64,000 bases of DNA. Source: Bacteroides faecis MAJ27. GTDB lineage: Bacteria > Bacteroidota > Bacteroidia > Bacteroidales > Bacteroidaceae. The translations under genes and the position numbers were made by a program. The DNA lies in the NCBI RefSeq assembly GCF_900106755.1, contig NZ_FNNN01000001.1, forward strand, positions 186,001 through 250,000. The letters run 5' to 3'. Shown here in pieces: positions 28,889-40,000 of this stretch. Position 1 is the stretch's first letter; each line of letters starts with the position of its first letter. Below the pieces are notes generated by a model. It saw only the letters and a program-made list of their open reading frames with translations, was not told the DNA's origin and searched no databases.

Positions 28889-29941
28889 CTATTCACATTG
28901 AAACTCAAATACGAAAGGCTCTTTTATTCCTTCTTCTACCTCTTCTCCTTCATTATCTCTACTGTCATCTGACTGGGAAATAGATACTGTTCCATCTTCA
29001 TTTGTGAAAATATACTCTATACGAGAAATTGTTTCACCGTCCGGAATGTTAAAAAATCCACCAGGCCAAAGAGTTACATTATATCTTGGCAATTTCGTTT
29101 CTCTTTTCATCAGTGTTTTCGCACTCTTTTCATTGACTGTATATATCTTTCCTTCTATCGTATAAGCAGTAGCTTCTATATACACATTCTCAGCTTTTAT
29201 CAATTCATTGGTATTAATATCCCCTTGAAAAGTGAATGTTACATAATCATCTTGTAAAGCAGACAAAGGTTCAATTTGATAATAGTGCGTAGAACAAAAA
29301 TCAATCACAGTACCTGATCCTTCTACCACTTCAAAGCAATCATCAGCATCCTTAACAGAATAATGAGCCTCGTCTCCTCCAATCCCATCACTAGAGTGAT
29401 TGATAAAAAAACTTGGTCGGAATTTTAAGTTACTTTTTCCTGAATTACACTTAATTGTTACTGTATAATGTATTGTTCCATTTACACTAGAATAGTTATC
29501 TGATTTAAATGCAATCCATTCCATATCGTTCAAGACATTGCCTCGTACACCATATTTTTTTTTCAATGCCGCTGACCAACTCATACCTTTATAATTTGCA
29601 GGCTGTTCAGTATCCGGAATTACTGTCATTTTGTGATCCACTTCCGTTTCATACCTATCTTCTCTGTATGTCACAGTTGCATTCTGACGTACATTCCAAC
29701 TTCTTGGAGCCAAGAATCCAACAATAAACGTTTCATTGCTTGCATCACCATCGATGTTTATTTCTCCACTAAACGTAAAAGTTGCAATTTCACCAGCCTT
29801 AATATAGGCAACCATCTCTCCAGCCTCGTTCTCTTGTCTAACATTTACCTCCTTAATCAAAAAGGAACATCCAAAGACTATTAAGGAAAGTACCAACAAA
29901 AAAGAGATTTTTATTCTATGTTTTTTAAAATAATATTTCAT
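28889..29941 (-). CDS. DUF4961-like surface lipoprotein
   Basis: A 350-residue protein with a lipoprotein signal (LIVFGC, Cys about 25) and an all-beta, Ig-like composition. It resembles the DUF4961 family found beside SusC/SusD genes. The family has no established activity; a surface glycan-binding role is inferred from position and lipidation. It lies between the DUF5004-like gene (17 bases) and SusC2 (24 bases) in the same operon. The acidic tail (about 325-350) is unusual but may be a linker. Confidence 0.65.
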   Translation of the reverse strand: MKYYFKKHRIKISFLLVLSLIVFGCSFLIKEVNVRQENEAGEMVAYIKAGEIATFTFSGEINIDGDASNETFIVGFLAPRSWNVRQNATVTYREDRYETEVDHKMTVIPDTEQPANYKGMSWSAALKKKYGVRGNVLNDMEWIAFKSDNYSSVNGTIHYTVTIKCNSGKSNLKFRPSFFINHSSDGIGGDEAHYSVKDADDCFEVVEGSGTVIDFCSTHYYQIEPLSALQDDYVTFTFQGDINTNELIKAENVYIEATAYTIEGKIYTVNEKSAKTLMKRETKLPRYNVTLWPGGFFNIPDGETISRIEYIFTNEDGTVSISQSDDSRDNEGEEVEEGIKEPFVFEFQCE

Positions 29942-29958
29942 AAGCTTTTCTTTTTAAA

Positions 29959-30411
29959 TCATTCTTCTATTTTTTCAAAAGAATAAACATAAGAGTTGCT
30001 CGAGCATCCCGGACTAATTGTAAGGGTTATATGGCGTTTCCCTTGTACAATCGGGTAAGTGATTTCAGTTATTGCTTCTCTTTCAGCACCTTCCTCCTGA
30101 AAAGTTAAGAAAAAAGGATATGTCAAATTATCAATTCTCCATGTACCATTTTTCTTTACTAAAAAAGGGAGATAGTTTTCAATATTATATGTATTATCTT
30201 TATTCATAATCAGACGAAACTGACTAAAGTCCATCACTTCAGATATATCCGTTCCATTGCGTATAACAGTTTTTAATTGCCACTTCCCATCTAACTGCTT
30301 TGGTACTTCCATATAAGAATCAGGAGTTATTTCATCTTTAAATGTATTGCAAGCACTCACAATACCTAATAAGACGAAAAGTAAAACCGTAGTTTGTATT
30401 TTAAATCTCAT
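29959..30411 (-). CDS. DUF5004-like small lipoprotein
   Basis: About 150 residues from the preferred start at 30411 (MRFKIQTT, giving a clean lipoprotein signal ending VSAC). An in-frame start nine codons upstream would disrupt the signal. The body is a lipocalin-like pattern (LDGKWQLKTVIRNG, then NGTWRIDNLTYPFFLTF) typical of DUF5004. Function is unknown. Position between SusD2 and the DUF4961-like gene suggests an accessory of the surface glycan-capture complex. Confidence 0.65.
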   Translation of the reverse strand: MRFKIQTTVLLFVLLGIVSACNTFKDEITPDSYMEVPKQLDGKWQLKTVIRNGTDISEVMDFSQFRLIMNKDNTYNIENYLPFLVKKNGTWRIDNLTYPFFLTFQEEGAEREAITEITYPIVQGKRHITLTISPGCSSNSYVYSFEKIEE

Positions 30412-30440
30412 ATTTCTTATTTTTAATATAACAATCATTC

Positions 30441-32237
30441 CTATTCATAATAAGGATTCTGCAACAAATCCGGTGATTTCACAGTCTCTTTATAAGGTAT
30501 TGGATAAAAATACATCGCTTTACGGAAGGTATGCTGACGAGTATCAATGATTCTTCCTGTCTTCTGCTCACCATTTCTTGTGATTTCAAAACCATGCATC
30601 ATCCTATTATCTGTATCTTCAGCAATCATCCAACGACGTACATCAAAGAAACGATGTCCTTCAAACGCTAAATCCAACCGACGTTCCAACCGGATAGCTT
30701 CTGTCATATCAGCCTGACTCATATTATTTTCAATTCCATATGTTCCATCCTCGCCAGGCTCTATGCCAGCACACTCACGTATCTTTCTCAATACAATATA
30801 CGGGCTAATTTCTTGATCTCCTAGTACATCTTTATGATCAGGTCCATAATATTCATTAGCAGCTTCTGCATAATTCAGCAAAATTTCAGTATAACGCATC
30901 AATGGTCGTGCTTGCGAACCTCCATAAAGCATTTGATTTGCCATTGAACCAAATTTCAAGAATTTATGTGTATAATACCCTGTCGGAGTCCCTCGATAGA
31001 TAGCGTCCTGTTGTGTTCCCACAGATATATTAATTTCAGTATCCTGCATATTACTCTTCATTATGCATCCATCATAAGTAACAGTGAACATGAAACGAGG
31101 GTCACGTTTGTTAGCAGGATTCGTAGGGTCATAATCTGGACTATCCTTAGTCGGTGTGCCATCTGCCATTGGGAAAAGTTCAGCCAAATCATGATAAACA
31201 TACCCTCCAATACCATTTCCTCCTGTACTAGGAGGAGCAAACCATCGGTTTGTATCTATACTAGCTCCTGCTTTCTTTTCAAAGATTGTACCGCAATAAA
31301 CCTCCGTTCCCACTTTTCCATAATAATCAGCAGGTAACAACTGTGCATAATATCCCCATCCCGGATAAGCCTCATTATTCTCATCTTCATTACGGATGTA
31401 CAAATCATACTGCTTCATCTTTATCACATCAAGGGCAGCATCTACAGCTATCTTCCAACGCTCCTTATCATAAGTAGGATACCCTAACAATTCTTTCGGA
31501 AAATCAGTAGGCGCAAAATCACTACCGTTGAATAATTTGCTAGCAGCGTACAAACGTACACGTGAAATTAAGGCTTTACAAGCTCCTCGGGTTACACGTC
31601 CAAATTTGTTTCCACTTCTTTCAACTGGCAATGTTTCTGCAGCTTTATTAGCTTCATCCACAATATACTCAACGCAATCCGCATAAGAGTTACGCTCCTT
31701 GATTGCTTCTTCTACAGTTTCATAAACATCATCACCAATTAAAGCCACACCACCATAATGTCTTAATAGCATTGCATAATACCAAGCACGCAAAAAGCGT
31801 GCTTCTGCTTTATACTCTTCCTTTGCCGCTTCAGCCATTCGGGATCCATCTGCATATTTAAAAAACACATTTACTCGACGAATATTTCGATATGCAATTC
31901 TCCAAACATCGTCCTCAGAAATAGTAACAGGATTGACTGTTCCAGTAGCGAACATTACATCTGTCGTAAGCCCGGTACTAGCTTTATACGCAGCTTCATC
32001 ACAACTAGTCTGCAATCCTCCATGATCATTATACTGATCTTTATACCGATTATGTTGGATATCAAAACCAATATCCACATAAATCTGGTTTAAGAAATCT
32101 GCCGTATAAGTACTATCAGCGAATACGGTTGCCTGATCTAAGTCCGTGGTTTCTGTCTCACCCAGAAAATCATCTGAGCAAGACGAAAAAAGCCACACAC
32201 CTACAATAGATAGGAATAAATAAAATAAGCTTTTCAT
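30441..32237 (-). CDS. SusD-like glycan-binding lipoprotein (SusD2)
   Basis: About 598 residues from the start at 32237, which gives MKSLFYLFLSIVGVWLFSSC, a good lipoprotein signal. Longer in-frame starts add an unlikely N-terminal tail. SusD core motifs are ARFLRAWYYAMLLRHYGGVAL, RYTEILLNYAEAANEYYG and RLERRLDLAFEGHRFFDVRRW. Unusually it is the first gene of its operon and is separated from any SusC by the DUF5004 and DUF4961 genes. Confidence 0.92.
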   Translation of the reverse strand: MKSLFYLFLSIVGVWLFSSCSDDFLGETETTDLDQATVFADSTYTADFLNQIYVDIGFDIQHNRYKDQYNDHGGLQTSCDEAAYKASTGLTTDVMFATGTVNPVTISEDDVWRIAYRNIRRVNVFFKYADGSRMAEAAKEEYKAEARFLRAWYYAMLLRHYGGVALIGDDVYETVEEAIKERNSYADCVEYIVDEANKAAETLPVERSGNKFGRVTRGACKALISRVRLYAASKLFNGSDFAPTDFPKELLGYPTYDKERWKIAVDAALDVIKMKQYDLYIRNEDENNEAYPGWGYYAQLLPADYYGKVGTEVYCGTIFEKKAGASIDTNRWFAPPSTGGNGIGGYVYHDLAELFPMADGTPTKDSPDYDPTNPANKRDPRFMFTVTYDGCIMKSNMQDTEINISVGTQQDAIYRGTPTGYYTHKFLKFGSMANQMLYGGSQARPLMRYTEILLNYAEAANEYYGPDHKDVLGDQEISPYIVLRKIRECAGIEPGEDGTYGIENNMSQADMTEAIRLERRLDLAFEGHRFFDVRRWMIAEDTDNRMMHGFEITRNGEQKTGRIIDTRQHTFRKAMYFYPIPYKETVKSPDLLQNPYYE

Positions 32238-32348
32238 ATACATAGAAATAGCGGTTAATAAATTTAGTTGATAAACTCTAAAAACGGTAATATTCATTAT
32301 TATTAGTTCTTTTTAATATGTGTACTACTTTGTTGTTATTTATATAAT

Positions 32349-32376
32349 GACGATTTAAAAACGATATACCACTAAA
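32349..32376 (-). promoter_or_regulatory. ECF-type promoter motif, site 2 (SusD2-SusC1 operon)
   Basis: The minus strand reads TTTAGTGGT (32376-32368), 14 bases, TCGTC (32353-32349), then ATTATATAAAT, closely matching site 1 downstream of the motif. It lies about 110 bases before the SusD2 start and just below a terminator, as expected for a new transcription unit. Confidence 0.75.
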
Positions 32377-32435
32377 ACAATTACATGTTTTTTATTAATA
32401 AATTTACTTGTATGCAGGAAAGCTCAGAACATATT

Positions 32436-32479
32436 AAAAAAGAAAGCCATTTCTCCCTTTTATGAAGAAACGACTTTCT
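32436..32479 (-). terminator. Terminator after the SusC3/SusD3 operon
   Basis: A 14-bp stem (32441-32454 with 32466-32479) that pairs fully on the minus-strand RNA if two G-U wobbles are allowed. It has an 11-base loop and a following run of T's (32441-32436). It ends the operon 36 bases after the DUF5005-like gene. Confidence 0.88.
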
Positions 32480-32514
32480 AAATCAATTTACCAAGATGAG
32501 TCCGTCAGTAGCTA

Positions 32515-33855
32515 TCACTCATCTTCATCATATATACTTTCCCAATTGAAAACACGATAGAAATAAGGGCGGCAAAAGTCAGCACTACCCGGAAAATCAA
32601 AATTATCTCCAACAGTATCAGCATCAGTATTAGTAGAAAATACTAATTCACCTTCTCGTGCAAGTTCTAAATGCAGATTTACTCTTAGTAAATCTTTATA
32701 ATACTGATTACCTATCTTATCTACAGAATAAGGTACATTAAATAAAATCTTTTGATTAGTAAAAGGTCCATAAGGTGTTTCACTACGATATAGATAAACA
32801 GAATGACCATAAGATTTGGCCTGTCCTACCATATAATAGTAATCTCCTTTTCTAAAGATCTGTGGCATACTACATACATAATTATTTTCCATTATAGTAG
32901 AGCGAGTCCTCTCCTCTTTCGTCGGATACATCTTTTGCCATATAAAGTTACCATTTAAATCACGTATGTAATACTCCCACTCTGAAGCCAAGTCATGAGT
33001 AGTGGTACGAGCTACTAATGGTCGATTATTCTCTGTTACGTAAAGATAAATATGCCCATCTTCATCTTTCCACATAGTAGAACCATAGCCAACATCATCT
33101 ATATTAAATTCTTCATTTTTACTAATTATTTTAAGATAAGTACTATTACCGGGCTGTCCTTCCAAACTATAAACAGCTAGACAAGTACCAGTTCGAGTCA
33201 TTTTCTCCTCATTATATTTCCCCCATAACATTTGAAGTTCTTCAACCCCATTATTATCAAATACCGTAGCGCCACCTATTTGATAAAAATACTCTTCATC
33301 TGTTTCTCCCATAATAGTCTCATCTGGAGCTATGTGTGCATACGCTTGATAATAGCCTTCTCCATCTGGATCATTAGTCTGCACATAATCAACCAACCAT
33401 CTTAGGTCATCATCCGTTTCTCCGAGACTACCACTAACAGTCGTTTGGACCATAATACTATTATGTGGGAAATTGCAATTCCCCCTTGCTCTTGTTTCAG
33501 CATCTACAACTCCATAATAGCTATCATTAAAAGCCCAAAAAACATTTCCATCAGACAATAATGTAGATTGCACACCAATTCCACCATTCCATCCCAATGT
33601 ACGGGTAAATAGCTTATCATACTTTTTGTCTTTATAAACAAAAACCTCACCACTATGCTGACCCACATTAGGAATTAGCTGCAATTCCCATGCCGAATCC
33701 ATATTTGGAGGAGTAATCGTTACATCACTATCCACTATTTCTTCATATGCAGTTTGCGCTGCATCATAATCGTTGCATGCAACTAATACCAGTCCTGCAA
33801 CGAAAGTTGTACATAGAGCACTATATATATTTCTTGTTTTCATAAGATTTATCAA
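32515..33855 (-). CDS. Putative beta-propeller surface lipoprotein (DUF5005-like)
   Basis: A 446-residue lipoprotein (LVLVAC, Cys about 27) with repeated blade-like segments such as VFWAFNDSYYG, ATVFDNNGVEELQMLWGK, GYGSTMWKDEDGHIYLYVTENN and FRKGDYYYMVGQAKSYGHSVYLYRS. The pattern resembles GH43/GH32-type five-bladed propellers and the DUF5005 family. Whether it is catalytic or binding is not known to me. It is the last gene of the SusC3 operon, where a surface endo-enzyme or glycan-binding protein is usual. FNDSYYG and the conserved Asp/Glu residues make a hydrolase possible. Confidence 0.6.
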   Translation of the reverse strand: MINLMKTRNIYSALCTTFVAGLVLVACNDYDAAQTAYEEIVDSDVTITPPNMDSAWELQLIPNVGQHSGEVFVYKDKKYDKLFTRTLGWNGGIGVQSTLLSDGNVFWAFNDSYYGVVDAETRARGNCNFPHNSIMVQTTVSGSLGETDDDLRWLVDYVQTNDPDGEGYYQAYAHIAPDETIMGETDEEYFYQIGGATVFDNNGVEELQMLWGKYNEEKMTRTGTCLAVYSLEGQPGNSTYLKIISKNEEFNIDDVGYGSTMWKDEDGHIYLYVTENNRPLVARTTTHDLASEWEYYIRDLNGNFIWQKMYPTKEERTRSTIMENNYVCSMPQIFRKGDYYYMVGQAKSYGHSVYLYRSETPYGPFTNQKILFNVPYSVDKIGNQYYKDLLRVNLHLELAREGELVFSTNTDADTVGDNFDFPGSADFCRPYFYRVFNWESIYDEDE

Positions 33856-33869
33856 TTATTATCAGCCAC

Positions 33870-34898
33870 TCAATTATTTTCGTTAGCAATAGCCACTGGA
33901 GACATTACCTCTTTCATTTCATACCAATCATTCGAATTATAATTATAACGATAATTCAACGTAAACTCTTTCTTATCAGGATTATAGTATGATGGAGTAT
34001 CTTCAATATTTAACACAGTAATTCCACCATTTACATCATACCATTTATCTAATGTCACTTTTTGGCATTTTATATATTCTCCAGTTGGCAACCCATTACT
34101 CCCAATAATAGCAACATCAATCATTTCCTCAGGATGAACTGTAACAACGATCCCTTGTTTACGAAGCTCCTTTCTATCCGATGTAAGGGTAGATCCTGTT
34201 AAAATACGAATACCATGTTCCGTAACTGGAGCAACCAATTTAGTAGCATTTATTGGTTTATAATCAGGGGCATCATTCTTTTTGTCCAAAGGCTCCCAAG
34301 TATCCTTAACCACTCGCAAACTTGTTCCATTCATTGTATAATAGCTTTTTTCCTTGGTCGTTGCATAAGCATTTTTCATAAGTATCTGCATCAATACGTT
34401 CCTTCTTTCAGAAGAAATCATGTAATCAGAAACAGAAGCTATTCTTAAAGGAAGAAAGTAATTATCTTCAGGTTCCAAACCATCAATATCCACTTGAATT
34501 GGGAATAAAGAATAAGATGAATTTACATTTGGATATAATTTTATAGCCCAATCATCTACCTTATAGTGGTCTTTCGGTAATTCTAAGACATAGTTTTTAT
34601 AATTATCCCCATATCTCTTCTGATTATAGTCTGATAATACAGTTTCATTCCTTTCTAGTTCTACTGTTACTTCTTTTTCAATTGGAGTCGTACCACTTGC
34701 ATAAACAGAAAGGTATCCTATCCCTTCCCCGCCAAAAGAAAATTCTTGCTTGAAGATATTATCTTCTCCGCTAACAATATAAATTTCCTTACGATACTGT
34801 TCATCCTGATAAAATTCTTGCTCACAAGACGTTAGAACACCAGTAGTTGTCACACCTACCATAAGTATCAATTTATTGATAATTTTCCTATATTTCAT
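33870..34898 (-). CDS. DUF4973/DUF4361-like surface lipoprotein
   Basis: A 342-residue lipoprotein (GVLTSC, Cys about 25). The N-terminal domain has EVTVELERNETVLSDYNQ and YFLPLRIASVSDYMISSE, the pattern of DUF1735/BT_3987-type beta-domains that bind glycans next to SusD. The C-terminal half looks like the BT_3044-like DUF4361 domain. A surface glycan-binding role is inferred from family company. It lies between SusD3 (19 bases) and the DUF5005-like gene (14 bases). Confidence 0.65.
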   Translation of the reverse strand: MKYRKIINKLILMVGVTTTGVLTSCEQEFYQDEQYRKEIYIVSGEDNIFKQEFSFGGEGIGYLSVYASGTTPIEKEVTVELERNETVLSDYNQKRYGDNYKNYVLELPKDHYKVDDWAIKLYPNVNSSYSLFPIQVDIDGLEPEDNYFLPLRIASVSDYMISSERRNVLMQILMKNAYATTKEKSYYTMNGTSLRVVKDTWEPLDKKNDAPDYKPINATKLVAPVTEHGIRILTGSTLTSDRKELRKQGIVVTVHPEEMIDVAIIGSNGLPTGEYIKCQKVTLDKWYDVNGGITVLNIEDTPSYYNPDKKEFTLNYRYNYNSNDWYEMKEVMSPVAIANENN

Positions 34899-34917
34899 AA
34901 TTTATTCATTTAAAAAA

Positions 34918-36969
34918 TTATTTATCCCAACCCGGGTTTTGATCAAGAACAGAAACTTTTCTAATCTCATCTAGATGCAAAGGCAACCATACCATCTTAG
35001 GTTTGAAATCACGTTCAGTTATTGATTTATACTGAATCACGGTAGGTTGGTAAAATCCCTCCCATTCAGCTTGTTCTACATTCAATCCCATTAAAGGTTC
35101 CCTTTCTAAATCTTCAACAATTCCCCAGCGCCTAATATCATAATAACGTTGTCCTTCCCAGAATAACTCAATCAAACGCTCACGTTGAATGACTTTGTTA
35201 AAAGCATCTGCTGTAGCTAAATCATCTGTTGTCAATCCTGGAATACCTGCACGATAACGAATCTGATTAAAATAATATTTGATAGCTTCTGTATCACGAA
35301 TATAAGTTTGACCATCAATCTCATGCGCTTGAGTTAAATTATTCAAGGCTTCTGCATAAGCAAGCAATATTTCTGCATATCGAATAATCGGAAATGGCTT
35401 ATCTTTTTGACGTGCACCACTACCACTCATAGCATCTTGTGGATTTATATATTTTCGAGAAGTATATCCAGTTATATTATAAACATTATTATTAGAATGA
35501 TTTTTACCTGAATTAGCTCCATTCCAATAATCAATATTAACATTTTTCTTTGCACTTTCAGTAGTAGATCCCATCGGCCACCAAGCATGTGAATAGCCAA
35601 TATTCACATAGAAACGTGGTTCACGGTTAGTATATGCCAAGTATGTTCCCTGGCTGATTTTATAACCTTCAGATAAAACTTTATCTTCTGTCGTCACACA
35701 AGTCTTATCATAAGGACGGGCTATATATGGATATGTACTACTGGAATTTTTGATATCACGCCCATCTGCCATATAAAATTGGTCTACTATACGCTGAGGC
35801 ACACACAAACAAGAAGAACCTCCAAAATTCAATGGGAATACATAACCCATATGGCTACCCACTTGAGCTGTAGAACTGCACCAAATGAACTCAGGATTTT
35901 GATTAATAGAAAGCTCTCCATTGAACATTTCGGCATAGGATCTATAAGGGTCTACAACTTTTTTATCTCCCATCCCTACGCCATTTGGAAATTCAGCAGT
36001 AGGAACTCCTTGGGGAAGTGTGACTACATATGTACCATAATTTCCAGATTCAGGATGTTCAACATCAGTGGAAGCAGAAACTGTATATAATTGATATCGT
36101 CCTAAATCAATTACTTTTTTCGCTGCTGCAGCAGCAAGTGCCCATTTACGTTCATCATATGTTTGAGAAACATAATATTCTCCATCTGTACAACGCGTGA
36201 AATCACCAAAGAATCTACGGGCAGCCTCTCCACCATTATACAATGGGCTAGCAGCTTGTAATCTCACACGAGCAGCTAAAGCTAAGGCAGCTCCTTCTGT
36301 AGGAATATATTGATCCATCGAAGTGGTAACATCAGGTAAATTTTTAGCAGCCTCATCAAATTCAGAACAAATATAATCCACACATTCATCGTACGTATTG
36401 CGTGTTCTTGCATAATATTCCGCTTCCTCATTATTACTCACAACTTCATCACCTAGCAAAATCATTGGACCATTCTGTTGCAAAATCAAATAATATGCAT
36501 AAGCTCTTAAGAAACGGCATTTTGCACGAAATTCCATTCTTTCAAAACTATTCATATCACGAACACCATCAATATGTGGCAATATAGTATTCACCTTACG
36601 AATCACCTTATAACATTTAGGCCAAATATTGAAATCCCATGTCCAACCGCCCATTGAACTAGAAGTAATCTCATTATTCATTAACTTCGTTCCAGAGAAT
36701 TGTATAACAACCATGCCATTCCAATCACCACAGCTCACAGCCTCGTCTGAACCTGTAACTCCAGGAGTGTTCCCATATTCCCAATTTTTATCGACAACAG
36801 GAAGCAGAGCGGCAGCTCCATTAAAATAACGTTCAATATTACGCTTATTTGCATAAATAGAATCTTCTTGAAAGGTATCCTCAAAATAATCATCTATATT
36901 CAAATAATTACAAGAAGCAAAAAAGCCGGATACCAATAACAGAACCGATAATATAAAATATTTTTTCAT
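34918..36969 (-). CDS. SusD-like glycan-binding lipoprotein (SusD3)
   Basis: A 683-residue lipoprotein (FFASC), on the long side for SusD. Core motifs are AKCRFLRAYAYYLILQQNGPMIL, RYAEILLAYAEALNNL, RERLIELFWEGQRYYDIRRW and the closing DQNPGW. It directly follows SusC3 in the canonical order, so the two should form one pedal-bin importer. An internal region (about 290-480) carries several insertions that may shape the binding site. Confidence 0.93.
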   Translation of the reverse strand: MKKYFILSVLLLVSGFFASCNYLNIDDYFEDTFQEDSIYANKRNIERYFNGAAALLPVVDKNWEYGNTPGVTGSDEAVSCGDWNGMVVIQFSGTKLMNNEITSSSMGGWTWDFNIWPKCYKVIRKVNTILPHIDGVRDMNSFERMEFRAKCRFLRAYAYYLILQQNGPMILLGDEVVSNNEEAEYYARTRNTYDECVDYICSEFDEAAKNLPDVTTSMDQYIPTEGAALALAARVRLQAASPLYNGGEAARRFFGDFTRCTDGEYYVSQTYDERKWALAAAAAKKVIDLGRYQLYTVSASTDVEHPESGNYGTYVVTLPQGVPTAEFPNGVGMGDKKVVDPYRSYAEMFNGELSINQNPEFIWCSSTAQVGSHMGYVFPLNFGGSSCLCVPQRIVDQFYMADGRDIKNSSSTYPYIARPYDKTCVTTEDKVLSEGYKISQGTYLAYTNREPRFYVNIGYSHAWWPMGSTTESAKKNVNIDYWNGANSGKNHSNNNVYNITGYTSRKYINPQDAMSGSGARQKDKPFPIIRYAEILLAYAEALNNLTQAHEIDGQTYIRDTEAIKYYFNQIRYRAGIPGLTTDDLATADAFNKVIQRERLIELFWEGQRYYDIRRWGIVEDLEREPLMGLNVEQAEWEGFYQPTVIQYKSITERDFKPKMVWLPLHLDEIRKVSVLDQNPGWDK

Positions 36970-37000
36970 GGACTAATTTCTATTAAGTTTACATATAGTA

Positions 37001-40000
37001 TTAGAAATTCAAATAAAGCTGCAATGAATAACGTGCAGGCAAAGGATAAGCCTGTCCACAAGAGGTCGCTTGTTCTGGATCAAAGATCTTTACAGAATCC
37101 CATACTGCTAAATTTTCACACATCAACTGAATATTCATGGAATTAATACCCAAAATACGTTGTAATGCAGGAACTTTTAGATTATATGCCAAGCTCAACT
37201 CCTGCAAACGTAAGTAACGGGCATCACCCATCCAAAATGTAGAAGGTTTCGTATTATTCTCATTTTTCCCATAATACAAACGTGGAAAACGAGCATTTGG
37301 ATTCTCTGTAGCCTGATTTCCTGAATATTCAGCAGAAATCCAACGATTCTCCGGATTATAAGCAATAGTCATTATATTTCCTTTATCCTTCTGATTAAAT
37401 GGCATATATCCATCGAAACTTTTACCATCCGAACCACCATATAAGAACTTATTACGTCCTGTCCCCTTGAACAAGACATTTAGTGTCCAACTTTTATAAC
37501 GAAACTCAGCACCAATACCATACATCAACTGTGGTACCCCTGAATAAGCAAATAAAGGTACTTTATCATCATCAGTAATCTTGCCATCACCATTTATATC
37601 TCGATATTTAATATCACCAGGGCGTACCGTACCAAATTGTGTAGGACTCATTTCTACATCTTGTTGATCTTTAAACAATCCCATAGCAACAAATCCACGT
37701 TGTACATTATTGGCGTAACCATTATTTTCCAAATATGTATAAGGCTTTTTTGTATCTTCCCAATTTAATATCTTATTCTTGCTTAAAGTAAAATTACTAC
37801 GTAATATCACATGTGCATCCTTTCCTATCTGTTGATAGAATTCCATATTTCCATCAGCACCCCAGCTCTTCATACGACCTATATTACCATAAGGCATTTG
37901 AATCAAGCCTACATAATCAGGAATTTGTTTACGTTCCTGAAAAATTCCATCCCGTGTATCCTTAAAATAATCTAAAGTCAAAGTAAATTTATCCTTAAAT
38001 AAATGAAGATCCATGCCAACATCAAATTTCTTTGCTTTTTCCCACATCAAATTATTGGCACCAACTTGTTCTTCTGTTAAGCTACCAGTCCCTCCCCAAG
38101 GATTTGAAGCATTTTCTTCTTTTATTAGGGTCAGATAAGGAAAACGTCTAGAACTGATGCGGTCATTACCAACAACACCATAAGAAACGCGAAGCTTTAG
38201 AAAATTCAACCAACTTACATTTTCACGCATAAATTCATATGAAGATGGTACCCATGCGAAAGCTCCTGCCGGAAAGAATCCATATTGTTTACCTGGTTCA
38301 AAGTTTTCAGATCCATTCAAACCAAAGTTCAAATCCCAAAAATATGTATCTTTAAAACCATATGTAAAACGACCAGAAAGACTTTGATAACGTTTTGGTA
38401 TAGCATTCATGCTTTTATCCGCACCAGTTTCAGATGTATCTTCTATATAATAAAACAATAAACCGCCTACACGATGATCACCAAAGGTACGGTCATAATT
38501 AACATTTGCCTCTAAATATAGCTTCCTCCAAACCCAAGCAGCACTACTATATGTAACGTTCTTTTCATCAGCTATTTTCTCAAAACTCAAGGTACCATTA
38601 GGGTTACGCTCCTTCAATGCCTCATTTAGTTCCGGCATTTTATAGCGCGCTTCTCCGAATAAGCTTTGTGTATCCCATGATCCCTGTACTTTAGCTGATA
38701 GCCCTTTAGTAATCATCGACAAATCCTGTGTAATACCTAAAGTAACTAAATTCCTGGTATTCTGTTCTCTAGCATTACCTGTATAATTCAATAGAACATA
38801 CGGAGATATTTCATCCTTAGTTCCTGCAGCAGGATAATATCCGTTTGAATAGCGTAATGGATAGCTTATTGGAGTAGTCTTTGCCTGTGAACTCCATAGC
38901 CAATCTGTCAAACTGACTCCTCTAGAATATTCCCCCATGCTCGGGCGAGTATTCACCGACATATAGCCAGTTGTTCCAATATAGACTTTAGTTGTTTTAG
39001 TCAAATCTATATCCAAATTCAAACGATAATTATAAGTATCATAGCCTACACCTTTATTGTATTTACTATCTTTGGATGGATTATAAGCCGCAGATTCTTT
39101 CGACATTCCTAAACTTGCAAAATAACGGGCAACACTGCTACCACCTTGAGCACTTACATAATAAGTTTGCTGGAAAGAATTGGGATTTAAAATAACATCT
39201 TGCCAGTCAATGTTTGGGTACAGATCCGGATCTAAACCATATTTTATAATATCCATTTCTGTCTTGTTATAAATAGGAGATAATCCGGTTGCAACAGAAG
39301 CTTCATTTGCCATTTCAGCATATTGAGTGGCATTAACATATTCAGGTAAACGTTTTAAATGTGAGATTGTCATATTAGCACGACCACTGATCTTCAATTT
39401 GGACTCCAAACCACGCTTCGTCGTTACCAATACTACACCATTTGCACCTCGACTACCATACACCGCTGTAGCCGCAGCATCTTTCAAAACAGAAAAGCTT
39501 TCAACATCGGCAGCATCTATCTGACTCAAACTACCTTCCAAACCATCAATCAACACTAATGCACCACTATTAGCACCAAACGTACCAATACCGCGCACCC
39601 AAAACTCGGAAATATTTTTGCCCGGTTCACCGCTAGATTGAACGCCAATCACACCTGCAACACGACCTGCTAGTGTATTAACTATATTTGTAGCAGGAAC
39701 CTCTAGCTGTGCTGGATCCATCGTTGTAATTGCACCAGCAACACTGACCTTTCGCTGTGTACCCATACCTACTACCACTACTTCATCAATATTCTCCGTA
39801 GCCGGTTTTAAGGTAACTTTAATGTTATCAATTTTATTCGTTAAACGTTGCTCATAGTTTTCATATCCCAAAAAAGACACAACCACTATATCATATATGT
39901 TCACCTTTAACCGAAATTTACCATCAATATTAGTAGTTATTCCCACACCCGGTTTATCTTTAACATATACATTTGCTCCCGGAACCGGTTCATTAAATTC

